Assembly (NCBI RefSeq): GCF_032854445.1 | Contig: NC_088295.1 | Span: 58,447,249-58,511,248 of the forward strand | DNA from: Liolophura sinensis | Lineage: Eukaryota; Mollusca; Polyplacophora; Chitonida; Chitonidae | DNA length: 64,000 bases | Reading direction: 5' to 3' | Shown: one piece after another, positions 11,301 to 19,600 of the stretch | Layout: the number at the start of each line of letters is the position of its first letter | How positions within the stretch are numbered: position 1 is the stretch's first letter | The notes under the pieces: model-generated | What the model was told of the DNA's origin: nothing | The model's database searches: none | What the model saw: only the letters and a program-made list of their open reading frames with translations | Position numbers and translations under genes: made by a program

Positions 11301-14108
11301 TGTTTCCGTGATTTGTTGGCTCCGGAGAAAGACAAAGTTAAAATCCACCAAAGGTAAATGTTTCTTTGCAGCTTTTGTTATGTCTGTTATCCAGTTACTT
11401 ACAGTTGTATATTGATATACAATATAAGCACCAGTTAATATACTACTTGCTAATCTTATAAGTTACTTTTTAAAGATTTGCATCTACACGGGATTACATA
11501 AAGTTTTATCATTGAGATAATGCATGTGAAAGTTATGACTTTAGAGTTTATTTGGGGTTACACAATTACATTTCTGTTTGTGGTTTCTGTTTCACTTTCA
11601 GATCACCGTGTGGAAAATCAGCAGGCTGCAGACCAAGTCTTGAGGTGCATATGCATCAGTAGTTTTTGGATGTCTCATCTCAGGCTGTCTCAGAATAATA
11701 TCTGTAGCGTTTGGCTGGAACACCAGTTTTATATAGTCAGTCAATCCATATAATAGATTCATGCACCGAGTTTTTCAGATTTAAACTATATCACCGAGGG
11801 TACATCTTAGTAGCAGCAAACAGTTCTCTTTTAACCAACGAATAAGAACATTAAAAAAAAGAACGAACAGAAAACAAATGATTTTTAAACAACTAAACTA
11901 CACCCACCCCCCCCCCAAAAAAAAAATCAACAAATAAACCTCAAAAATCACATTAAATGTAGATCTTACATGACATCTTTACAAGATATCATTCAATACA
12001 TGATTCACACAATAGCCTGCAAATACCATTAAATATTGTTTTATTTATTGTTACGACCCAAACTGCCTGTGTTATAAAGAGATGGCTTGTTCGAAATACA
12101 CGACAGTTTAGCCGCACAAAAAAGTAACCAAAACCAGCAGATTTTATTTTACAACAATTTATTAGCCTAACAAGAACAGATAATAAGACTTATACAAATA
12201 CTAAAGTACTTAAGTTTAACAAGAAAGGATAGCAGTATCTATACAAATACTAAGGTACTTACGGTGTCAAGTCCAAACGGACGCATATATTCCACAATAT
12301 ATACCACACAGGCATAAATGCTCAGAGGCAAATTCACAAGAGGGAAAATCCACAGTATAACTGAGTGTATGACGAAATATACACAAAATTCCACAGACAG
12401 GGTCCGTGTACTAATAAGCACTGTGTATACAAGAGCACAAATTAAACATACAAGTTCAGACTGAACAAGTGCTCGGTGGAGATAGGATATAACAAAGCCA
12501 GAGGCTATAAAGACACCAAAATTCAGCAAAAATGGCCTACTAAAGTAATACACAGCGAAAGCATCCAAAACTCTCAATAATTCTCCTTTCTCCGTTCTCT
12601 GTTCTCTCCCGTCTTATATAGCCTGGTGGAATTGTCCAGAGTAAGAAAATTCCTGAACACTTGATGTAAACAAACAGGCACCGAACTGAGCGCATTCTGG
12701 AACATTCTAAGGTAGAGGCAGACAGCACTCCCTGAACTTAGCATATGTAAACAGTGGCAAGCTATATTTAGAAACTGACGGCAGTCGTGCACATAACATT
12801 ATTTATTTTGGGGGGAAAACCTCAAAAAATGTCTTATATTTATTTAAAAACAGCATCGCCAACACAAATAGTCAAACATCGCACAGAACATATTTTGGGG
12901 CATAGCTCCATGGACAACAAAATTAAACTATGTGTGTCTATTAGGTTGACTGGGCCAACACGGAAAAGTTCTGTTTTGGTCATCTTTTACGCCAAGCTTG
13001 CCTAGAAGGCTTAGGTTTGTTCTTTTTTTTTTTCTTTGTACACTCCACGTAAAACATCGTAATCATGTTAAGAGTATACCGTAGTTACAATTTCGATGTG
13101 AAGACACACAAATTTGCTTCCATGGAGATAAAATCAACAAGAATTAAATAATATGCCAATTGACCCTTGGCGTGTATTATTTCTTTCCACAGAGTCGTTG
13201 AACATAGTGTTCCGGAAGAAACCCCGGACGCCGTACTGCCTCCAACTGGTAATGTTAATACTATATCTTTTCTTATAATATTTTACACCTTCGAACAAAA
13301 CCCGTCCATGGTTTAACTGTCATATCTCGACAATACATCTAGGTTTAATCAAAGATCTTCAACTTTTCTTTCTCCCTTCAAGAAAATGCCTATATTGAGG
13401 TCGATGAAGGTGACGTACTTTTCTCTTGCAGGCCATTATGAAGATCTGGACACTTTCTCTCAGCCAGGTATTATTCTTTCTTCAGTGGAAGTTTCTATGA
13501 AATCTGTGTTTTCATATTTGCTTCTTAAGAATAAAACAGTTTTCAACGATGTATATATTTCTTACTGGCGCCGGGAAATCTTAGGGTGAGCATATGGTTT
13601 GAGGAAACCGGTCAGAGCCCGGAGTAAACTCACGACCATCCGCAGGTTTCAGGGAGACCTTCTCGTGTGCGGCCGGAGAGGAAGCCACCATGAGCTGGAC
13701 TTAAACACACGGCGACCGCATTGGGCCATTCCCTAACCACCGCGGGTACCCAAACCGACTCGGCCACAGAGGGCCCCTATATTCAGTATAAGGTGCTCAT
13801 ATCTCTCAACCCCAAAATTGTCACTACTAGTTTAACCTGGTTTAATCATTCACCCTCTTGACAAGTCAGTATGGTGTTGACTGCCGTACGTTTATAATTA
13901 TATAACGTGGACAAATGGGAAATATTCCTTTTTATATCTAATTCAAATTGCATATGGGTCACTTATTGTGCATTTGCATGTGCCATTTATGACACAATCC
14001 ACTGGTTTTCTTTCACCAGGTCCCCATTACGAGGTTCTCACTGACATGGCACCATCTTCACAAAGAACCTCAGGAAATACCGTTTACGAAAATTCCTCTG
14101 CCTTATGA
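2271..14108 (+). CDS. Receptor gene A: Ig4-FN3-TM protein with ITAM-like tail (11 coding exons)
   Basis: Coding exons: 2271-2328, 2549-2902, 3776-4120, 8937-9248, 9739-10026, 10740-11027, 11210-11353, 11602-11644, 13193-13248, 13432-13467 and 14020-14108. Every junction is GT-AG and the frame stays open for 670 aa. All ectodomain exons are phase 1-1, as in shuffled Ig/FN3 exons. Predicted order: split signal peptide, Ig1 (about 20-138), Ig2 (138-253), Ig3 (253-357), Ig4 (357-453), FN3 (453-549), TM (about 561-585), 85-aa tail. The tail has YEDL (Y632), YEVL (Y645) and YEN (Y664). This makes it a type I cell-surface receptor that could signal through SH2 proteins; ligand and function are unknown. 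The start is the ATG of a short signal-peptide exon conserved in gene B. Introns carry a Penelope fossil, a pogo transposon and a solo LTR. Exon structure was read by eye, so untranslated exons and alternative splicing are not resolved. Confidence 0.85.
2549..2902 (+). CDS. Gene A exon 2: Ig-like domain 1
   Basis: 118 codons, phase 1-1. The strand-B cysteine is in FTLECKITRPTGD, the core tryptophan in LSWKR, and the strand-F cysteine in WFCQYG after the VTEDTGRG turn. A second cysteine pair (RECTSS and GGCQHV) is shared with Ig2, suggesting an extra disulphide. Close similarity to Ig2 shows internal duplication. It is three codons longer than gene B's Ig1, the extra length lying right after the tryptophan. 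Confidence 0.85.
3060..3540 (+). repeat. Intronic degenerate tandem repeat (about 165-bp unit)
   Basis: The segments acacagatgacaatgtgt, actcacatttgtccatttt, gtcatggtaacca, tatatactatataaatag and atttcgtgtccg recur in this order, with a period of about 165 bp early in the array and shorter later. The same array sits in the matching intron of gene B (about 17255-17770), so it predates the duplication. Confidence 0.65.
3776..4120 (+). CDS. Gene A exon 3: Ig-like domain 2
   Basis: 115 codons, phase 1-1, acceptor ctccctttcag, donor AAAG|GTGCGT. It keeps the Ig1 framework: SITPPGD, FTLKCKITRPTGD, RECTSSIQLSSQSPAG, EEVYTVTIQNVTEDTG, and terminal WSCQHNARIVYL. It differs from Ig1 mainly after the core tryptophan and after the last cysteine. 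Confidence 0.85.
4600..5212 (+). pseudogene. Penelope-like retroelement fossil (RT C-terminus and GIY-YIG remnant), unit A
   Basis: Broken frames give fragments such as SKQLKYLQRLIS, SYFKFQDKEGGALW and TRFVEHHILNRDSNQS, ending before a stop near 5212. The pattern of FKFKDK, then VHKVKC-QC, then TRFAEH and NRNSNQST resembles the junction of the reverse transcriptase and GIY-YIG endonuclease regions in Penelope-like elements. It is more decayed than the unit B copy (19355-20001). It lies in the intron between Ig2 and Ig3 and predates the duplication. Confidence 0.6.
5321..8215 (-). mobile_element. Complete pogo/Tigger-type DNA transposon with TA duplication
   Basis: The left end begins gggggaaggtgggttaagat and the right end, reverse-complemented, begins gggggaaggtggggtaggat. 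These terminal inverted repeats of about 25 bp abut TA dinucleotides at 5319-5320 and 8216-8217. The core ggggtaagatga recurs internally (for example near 5525 and 5550), which suggests subterminal transposase-binding repeats. Length is 2895 bp and it contains one intact transposase gene on the minus strand. Unit B has the uninterrupted site atgtttgaTAcgtattcagt (20109-20110), giving exact boundaries. Confidence 0.92.
5744..7768 (-). CDS. Pogo/Tigger-family transposase, intact, 674 aa
   Basis: Reads from MPRVYKRKTERGG (ATG at 7768-7766, minus strand) to TGA at 5744. An in-frame upstream ATG at 7861 would add 31 residues but lacks transposase character. Domains: N-terminal psq-type helix-turn-helix (about 15-55, ETARDFDIDPNTLRRY); CENP-B-type second DNA-binding helix (about 85-145, WFMAFRKRHNL); DDE_1 catalytic core with acidic residues D187 (YNLDETG), D296 (LILDNVESH) and D332 (LQPLDCSVYGPFK), a DD35D spacing. 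A basic stretch near 520-535 may be a nuclear signal. The acidic C-terminus leads into a small beta-rich segment (GDFVVVKLQG...HYIARV) resembling a Tudor or BAH-like fold. There are no stops or frameshifts, so the protein could be functional. It acts by cut-and-paste at TA sites. Confidence 0.92.
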   Translation of the reverse strand: MPRVYKRKTERGGKPLDVLQRAETAFRVSGKLRETARDFDIDPNTLRRYIIKVKENPGRVVETGYTRLSQERCILNPDMESDLATHIKDLADQFHGLSIEKCRELAFEYSKRNAVQIPANWEKDKKAGKDWFMAFRKRHNLANRAAEATSLARATAFNRHTVGKFYDNLAAVMDKHMFQPQDIYNLDETGCTTVQNPGKVVASKGKKQVGSVTSAERGELVTLEYAISAAGNIVPPMFVFPRVNFRDHFLNGAPPGAIGSAARSGWMNEELYLEYLRHFINHTRCSKDRPVLLILDNVESHISLEAIDLGRENGVVMLTLPPHTSHRLQPLDCSVYGPFKTAYNVAMDSWIRSNPGKTVTIYDIPSIVAEAQINAMTHRNILSGFRSTGIYPFNRTLFTDNDFASASVTDRPEPMAAAEELVDVTPPTIHPEDHFEQPLTQEPNNAIESMASTSSSGLQDTESLVASPEHMDLGDRYVSPAAIIPFPKAPARKTKGGRKKGSTKILTSTPIRNEIAESKKEKRKQETVEKSTKKQLFEQKRRNFEMDDDESSSTSYEEMELCDTDEDLESDDELMEGDFVVVKLQGSKGQPMHYIARVDVIDDNELEGVFLKKVSSHPNRVGKPAFVIDLDDEASFPREDCVKKLPTPTSLTGSLRKSNQLVFPCDLSKWELKC
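8937..9248 (+). CDS. Gene A exon 4: Ig-like domain 3
   Basis: 104 codons, phase 1-1. Shows RVTLSNSPQTVLAGSPTTF, strand-B cysteine (FTCVTSASKP), two further cysteines (QACIRAY and GNCNQD) and strand-F cysteine in GAELYCNASN. The C-terminus PPVRSQIYTLNVH ends in donor CACT|GTAAGT. Nearly identical in gene B. Related single exons survive at 28.6 kb and on the minus strand at 61.4 kb. Confidence 0.85.
9549..9615 (-). mobile_element. SINE family 1 fragment, unit A
   Basis: Only the tail and the cttacgccgtactcaagaat block remain. The same fragment lies in the matching intron of gene B (about 21842-21915), so it predates the duplication. Confidence 0.7.
9739..10026 (+). CDS. Gene A exon 5: Ig-like domain 4 (I-set-like)
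   Basis: 96 codons, phase 1-1. EVTVFQGQRIKIECDVTANP carries the strand-B cysteine. The strand-F position reads SGIYQIEATNSAGSSWTEVEITL: tyrosine is kept, but the usual Y-x-C cysteine is replaced by Y-x-I, so the canonical disulphide cannot form. A further cysteine (INCKQ) lies at the start. Gene B has the same substitution, so it is inherited rather than an error. Confidence 0.8.
10332..10591 (+). pseudogene. Dead FN3 exon in gene A
   Basis: It aligns with the live FN3 exon 400 bp downstream: FLEGHYIPKNLKVIS, KKVTLVW, KYYKLEYK, then after damage LSEYNTAECTIE. In-frame stops follow EYKRTGAV, and the donor has lost its GT (gaaatgagttg where the live exon has gaaagtgagtaag). Gene B has the same dead donor. 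Because the flanking exons are phase 1, skipping it leaves the frame open. Confidence 0.8.
10740..11027 (+). CDS. Gene A exon 6: fibronectin type III domain
   Basis: 96 codons, phase 1-1. It shows a typical FN3 layout: FPKNLQVISCINKKATLVW (strand-B tryptophan), DDSVLEYYKLEYKN (strand-C tyrosines), LNSLQSGVSYKFRLQPDL (the L-x-P-G-x-x-Y region with P replaced by S), and the terminal strand ATAECTIE. Donor GAAA|GTGAGT. It lies membrane-proximal, directly before the TM exon. Confidence 0.85.
11210..11353 (+). CDS. Gene A exon 7: juxtamembrane and transmembrane segment
   Basis: 48 codons, phase 1-1. A short polar stalk (KENNNPDTGLSK) precedes a hydrophobic helix, AAMFGVGFVAGILLLALFGV and SVICW, then a stop-transfer cluster LRRKTKLK. 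There is no charged residue within the helix, so there is no sign of pairing with a separate ITAM adaptor. This fits the tail carrying its own tyrosine motifs. Confidence 0.88.
11602..11644 (+). CDS. Gene A exon 8: cytoplasmic tail, part 1
   Basis: 43-bp exon (DHRVENQQAADQVL plus two bases), phase 1 in and phase 2 out, acceptor cactttcag, donor TTGAG|GTGCAT. An identical arrangement occurs in gene B at 23976-24018. Confidence 0.75.
12049..12798 (-). mobile_element. Solo LTR (750 bp), minus strand, in a gene A intron
   Basis: The element begins TGTTA and ends TAACA (TG...CA) and is flanked by the 4-bp duplication TTAT at 12045-12048 and 12799-12802. Read on the minus strand it has a TATA box (tatataagac, at 12611-12620) followed, further along, by AATAAA signals at 12143-12148 and 12158-12163. 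That is the U3-R-U5 order of an LTR. Unit B lacks it: there the flanking sequences caataccattaaatatt and ctcaaaaaatatctta are only tens of bp apart (about 24390-24450). No internal retroviral-type coding remains. Confidence 0.8.
12611..12620 (-). promoter_or_regulatory. TATA box within the solo LTR
   Basis: tatataagac on the minus strand, about 180 bp from the LTR 5' end. It would drive transcription antisense to gene A. Activity is unknown. Confidence 0.5.
13193..13248 (+). CDS. Gene A exon 9: cytoplasmic tail, part 2
   Basis: 56 bp, phase 2 to 1, encoding VVEHSVPEETPDAVLPPT, acidic and proline-containing, without tyrosine. Acceptor tctttccacag, donor ACTG|GTAATG. Conserved in gene B at 24798-24853 with a few substitutions. 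Confidence 0.78.
13432..13467 (+). CDS. Gene A exon 10: YEDL microexon (first half of ITAM-like motif)
   Basis: 36-bp microexon, phase 1-1, encoding GHYEDLDTFSQP. It is bounded by ctcttgcag and G|GTATT. The nucleotide sequence is identical in gene B (25040-25075). Being symmetrical, it could be skipped without a frameshift, removing one YxxL. Confidence 0.82.
13600..13775 (-). mobile_element. SINE family 1 copy, unit A (shared with unit B)
   Basis: Contains aaaccggtcagagcccgg, cacgaccatccgcaggtt, cggccggagaggaagcca and a degraded tRNA-like head near 13730-13775. The matching copy in unit B is at about 25195-25430. Confidence 0.75.
14020..14108 (+). CDS. Gene A exon 11: YEVL, YEN and C-terminus
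   Basis: Encodes GPHYEVLTDMAPSSQ...GNTVYENSSAL then TGA. With the previous microexon it makes YEDL-x9-YEVL. The extra YEN fits a Grb2-type SH2 site (pY-x-N). The end SAL-COOH fits a class I PDZ ligand (S/T-x-hydrophobic). Gene B keeps all three (NYEVL, DYENS, TVL end). Confidence 0.85.
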
Positions 14109-14284
14109 AGATTCTGTGTACTGTTTATTATTTGTTACTGTGAACACACTGAACGACATTAATGTATGCTACTTGCTCTGTTCTCATTGCTACTTACTTG
14201 TATTCATATGAAATCACTGTAAACTGTTGGTAAATACAAAATGAGGTACCATTGGTATTATTTACTCGTCTAAACTACAGTGCC

Positions 14285-16066
14285 CGATGTTTATTTGTTC
14301 GTGTGAGGACACAACGCTAGAAGTTTATTTGCTCATGCAAAGACAGTGTTAGAAATTGATTCCTCAGTGTGACGACTCGGTGTTAGAAGTTAATTCCCCC
14401 ATGTGAGGACAAAATACCCGATGTTTATTTGCTCATGTGAGAACACAGTGGTAGATGTTTTTTTGCTCATGTATGGACGCAGTGTTAGATGTTCATTTGC
14501 TCATGTGAAGACACAGTGTTAGATGTGTATTTGCTCTTGAGAAAACACAGTGTTAGATGTTTATTTGCTCATGTGAAGACACAGTGTTAGATGTGTATTT
14601 GCTCTTGTGAAGACACAGTGTTAGATGTTTATTTGCTCATGTGAGGACACAGTGTTGGATGTGTATTTGCTCATGTGAAGACACAGTGTTTGATGTGTAT
14701 TTGCTCTTGTGAAGACACAGTGTTAGATGTTTATTTGCTCATGTGAGGACACAGTGTTGGATGTGTATTTGCTCATGTGAAGACACAGTGTTGGATGTGT
14801 ATTTGCTCTTGTGAAGACACAGTGTTAGATGTTTATTTGCTCATGTGAGGACACAGTGTTAGATGTTTATTTGCTCATATGAGGACACACTGTTAGATGA
14901 TTATTTGCTCTTGTAAAGACACTGTGTTAGATGTTTATTTGCTCATGTGAGGACACAGTGTTAGATGTTTATTTGCTCTTGTGAAGACACAGTGTTAGAT
15001 GTTTATTTGCTCTTGTGAAGACACAGTGTTAGATGTTTATTTACTCATGTGAAGACACAGTATTAGATGTTTATTTGCTCATGTGAGGACACAGTGTTAG
15101 ATGTTTATTTGCTCATGAGAAGACACAGTGTTAGATGTGTATTTGCTCATGTGAAGACACAGTGTTAGATGTTTATTTGCTTATGTGAAGACACAGTGTT
15201 AGATGTTTATTTGCTCATGTGAGGACACAGTGTTAGATGTGTATTTGCTTATGTGAAGACACAGTGTTAGATGTTTATTTGTTTATGTGAAGACACAGTG
15301 TTAGATGTTAATTTGCTCTTGTGAAGACACAGTATTAGATGTTTATTTGCTCATGTGAGGACACAGTGTTAGATGTTTATTTGCTCATGTGAGGACACAG
15401 TGTTAGATGTTTATTTGCTCTTGTGAAGACACAGTGTTAGATGTTTTTTGCTCATGTGAGGACACAGTGTTAGATGTGTGTTTGCTCATGTGATTACACA
15501 GTGTTAGATGTTTATTTGCTCATGTGAAGACACAGTGTTAGATGTTTATTTGCTTATGTGAAGACACAGTGTTGGATGTTTATTTGCTCATATGAACATA
15601 GTGTTAGATGCTTATTTCCTCATGTAAAGACACAGTGTTAGACATTTATTTGCTCTTGTGAAGACACAGTGTTAGATGTTTTTTTGCTCATGTGAAGACA
15701 CAGCGTTAGATGTTATTTTGCTCATGTGAGGACACAGTGTTAGATGTATGTTTGCTTATGTGAAGGCACAGTGTTAGATGTTTATTTGCTTATGTGAAGA
15801 CACAGTGTTAGATGTTTATTTGCTCATGTGAAGACACAGTGTTAGATGTCTATTTGTTTATGTGAAGACTCAGTGTTAGATGTTTATTTGCTCTTGTGAA
15901 GACTCAGTGTTAGATGTTTATTTGCTCTTGTGAAGACACAGTGTTAGATGTTTATTTGCTCATGTGAGGACACAGTGTTAGATGTTTATTTGCTCATGTG
16001 AAGACACAGTGTTAGATGATTATTTGCTTTTGTGAAGACACAGTGTTAGATGTTTTTTTGCTTAAG
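14285..16066 (+). repeat. 34-bp minisatellite, about 52 units
   Basis: The unit is gtgttagatgtttatttgct followed by catgtgaagacaca, 34 bp. Variants include ctcttgtgaa, gtgtatttg and gaggacaca. The array starts about 180 bp after the gene A stop and ends exactly where unit B similarity begins. Its monomer resembles the 3' sequence just after the stop (gtactgtttattatttgtta...ctgtgaacacact), suggesting it arose from the gene's own 3' region. Unit B has only about seven to eight units. Confidence 0.95.
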
Positions 16067-16626
16067 TGAATTACGAAATGTAGCAGTTTAACGTAAGCGG
16101 TAGACCACAGATACAAGAACACGTTATATTTTAGAATACAGACAGGGTGGCCCTCACATTAACAGTGTATTGTGTATACAAATACTATTCTGAAAAAAAA
16201 TAATTGACATAGTTCACCTGTATCAGTAACGTGGGAATACCGTAGGCTCTACAGTATATACTTTTCACTCCAAAAAGCAAGTGGGCAATATAAAGACTGT
16301 TATACATGTGGGCAATGGCTGTTGTACTCAAGGTTCAGTAGTTTACAAAAGGATAAACACGTCCAACTTTGCGTTGAGAGGGCCTAAATCTAGGTTACCT
16401 GTAGGGTCATATTCGATGTAACCTTTTAATTTTCATGCTAACAGAGTGGTTTAGGTAGGGATTGCTAGTAGATGGAATAAACGGAACGAATGTAGGTCAT
16501 TCACCTAACAAAGTTTGACAAAATAAGCCCAACCTGTTATACATGTGCGTAAGGTGATTTCCAGGCGTTACCCAGCGAGTAAACATCAGGTGCACAACAC
16601 GAAAAATGTAAATCTGTAAGAGACAA

Positions 16627-16684
16627 ATGGGAGAGACAAGAGCAAGGCGGTATTTTTTGTCTACATTTGCCTGTCTGTACCAAT
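16627..16684 (+). CDS. Gene B exon 1: signal peptide start
   Basis: ATG then MGETRARRYFLSTFACLYQ with donor T|GTAAGT, phase 1. The join gives leucine (T|TG) and continues VYVLSLS. Compared with gene A, the substitutions are mostly non-synonymous but the leader character is kept. Confidence 0.75.
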
Positions 16685-19600
16685 GTAAGTATTACTGGTA
16701 TAAAGTAACCAATAACAGAGAGACAATCTAAGAGCTAAGACGAGCGAGGTATAAATAATTAAAAGCGTGTGAAACCTTTACCATTGGTGAATGTGTACCA
16801 CGCGATAAAATGCATATTAAAATGTTTAAGCGGTTGAAATAGTTTTAACGTATAGACAAATATAACTGATGTAAATATCCATTGGTGATGTCCATGTTAC
16901 AGTGGTGTATGTCCTCAGTCTTTCAATCACACCGCCGGTGGATGTTTTCTCGGGTCGTCCATTTACCCTAGAGTGTAAGGTAACCAGACCGACAGGTGAC
17001 AGGTCTGTTCTCACCTGGAGCCGTCATGTTGGTTCGTCCTCATCCCCTATATACAACAGCCGTGAGTGTACATCATCAATACAGCTATCATCACAATCAC
17101 CAGCTGGGCTATCAGGGGGATGTCAACACGTCAACGGTGAAGAGGTTTACACAGTGACGATACAGAACGTCACTGAAGACACGGGCCGGGGCAGATGGTT
17201 ATGTCAGTTTACACTCAGGGTAGCTAATGTTACTCTGGATGTTCAAGGTAAATTCAAGTGTCGCGACTCACATTTGTTCATTTCCACGATTGTCATGGTA
17301 ATCACATAGCCATCTTCCTGATATATACTATATACATGTAAATAGAAATGATTTTCTGTCTGGGCCATAACTGTGTGTGTTTTCTGTGTAGAGTTTTAAT
17401 TTTTGGATACATACATACACAGATGACGATGTGTTCATACTCATATTTGTCTCTTTGCACGGTGGTCATGTTTACCAGATTGCCATTTCCCCCTATATAT
17501 ACTATATAAATAGATACGACTTCGTGTCCGGACTATAGCTCCAAAAGTCTTCCACACAGAGTTTTAATTTTTGGTGGATAAATACATGAACAGATGACGA
17601 TGTCTCGCGACTCACATTTGTCCATTTTCGCGGATGTCATGGTAACCAGGTAGAAATTTTGCTTATATATACTGTATAAATATATATGATTTCGTGTCAG
17701 AGATATAATGTCAACGCATAAAGTTTTAGTTTTTAGTGGGCACTTTTGTCCACTTGCGCGGTGATCATGGTAACCACATACCTATCATCCAGACCCATGA
17801 AGATTCTCTCCTTGGGGTTATACTTACCACAATACTGCTGGTATTCTTTTCTGTATTTCAAACAAAAGCATTTCTTCGAGTTCACGTTAATCCTTCTTCT
17901 GGTATACATGTATAGTTTGTCTTTGACTAATATAGCATTTCTAACACACCAAAGCCTCGCAACTGCAGTCAGTAAGCCTTGCCTTACAGCTGGCTTATTT
18001 TGATCTGTATGTGTGTTGTACCGTGTTAACTTATCTCCCTTTCAGTATTATCTGTTGCTGGCCTGTCAATCACACCACCAGGTGATGTCGTGGCCGGTCG
18101 TCCATTTACCCTAGAGTGTAAGATAGCCAGACCGACAGGTGACAGGTCTGTTCTCACCTGGACCCGTGATGATGGTCAAACCACATCCCGTATATACGCC
18201 ACCCGTGAGTGTACACCTCCAATACAGCTGTCATCACGATCACCAGCCGGGTTATCAGGGGAATGTCAACACGTCAACGGTGAGGAGGTTTACACAGTGA
18301 CGATACAGAACGTCACAGAAGACACAGGCCAGGGTAGATGGAGCTGTCAGCATAACGCACGAATTGTGTATTTAAGACTGGATATCAAAGGTGCGTGCTT
18401 TGACAAATAGACAATATCCGTAGTGTTATCCCTGTGGTAATATATAATAGGGAAGAATATAGCGTAATGACCCAGGAGCCTCACCAGGCTGTGAGTTCAA
18501 GTCCAACCCATGCAAGCTTCCTCTCCGGTTGTACGTGGAAAGGTCTCCCAGCAACCTGGGGGTGGTCGTGGGTTTGTTTCCACCATAATGCTGTCTGCAG
18601 TAGTACATAAGTGAAATATTCTTGTGCACGGTGTGATACACCAATTAAATAATTGAAAAAGTAAATAAATCAAATTTATGGCCGTTTAAAGATGGAATGT
18701 GGAATTGAAATTTCACGAGACCTTATTAACGCACAAGTTCAAAGAGCGGTGAGCTGAGACTTTCACTCAGATCGAAAGCCGTTGTTTTACTGGTGCGCCC
18801 AGAGTGATTTCTCATCTTCTGATGGCTCTCGTTACGTCTGTTTACAATGACGTTTAGGTTTTCACTCTTGTTTATGCTATCAAATTATCTGTCTACAAGT
18901 ATGTTTGTCTGTCTGTCTGTTTGTTTGTCAGTAATGCTATCGAGTCATCGTTTTAGTTAAATACATGTATATCAGGAATTCAAGAAATGTGCGGCAAAGT
19001 GTATGTAAATCTGGCCATGTGGAGGTTTCACTAAAACCAACAGACAACATACAGAGGAAGACATTGCTGCCATTACTTATATTTATTAATTTATTTGATT
19101 GGTATTTTTCGCCGCACTCAAGAATATTTCACTTATACGACGGTGGTCAGAATTATGGTGGGTGGAAACCGGGCAGAGCCCGGGGGAAACCCACAACCAT
19201 CCGCAGGTTGGTGACGGAGCTTCCCACGTACGCCCGGAGAGGAAGCCAGCATGAGCTGGATTTGAACTCACAGCGACCGCATTAGTGGATCATTATGCTG
19301 CGCTAGCGCGCTAACCAACTGAGCCACGGAGCCCCCCACCATTACTTATAGAAACACTGGTCTTTCCACAAAATGGTGTAGTTTTGTCCCCAGAAACCCA
19401 ATCTCGTGAAAACCCTGCGCAATTTTGCCTAACACATTTGCAACTCATATATCAAACTTACAGAAACAGTAGACACAATCACAGACATGCTCGCCCACAA
19501 TGAATTTCCTACTTGTCTTGTTGACGAAATTATCCAACATTTCTTTCAAATAAAACTTCAAAACAACACGAAACCTAAGCACTTTGGACCAGATAAACGC

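Noticed and set aside
11124-11351. Minus-strand frame opposite the transmembrane exon (also 23513-23740)
   Set aside because: Shadow of the conserved TM exon. It is conserved only because the plus strand is.
12239-12577. 112-codon hydrophobic minus-strand frame
   Set aside because: Lies within the solo LTR, T-rich leader sequence on that strand. No domain.
14285-16066. CRISPR-like regular repeats
   Set aside because: Units are head-to-tail without unique spacers, and the context is an animal genome with introns and SINEs. It is a minisatellite.
19086-19271. Short frames with S-x-N-P-A-H-A-G-type peptides (also 20235, 31299, 55976)
   Set aside because: All are SINE family 1 bodies translated.
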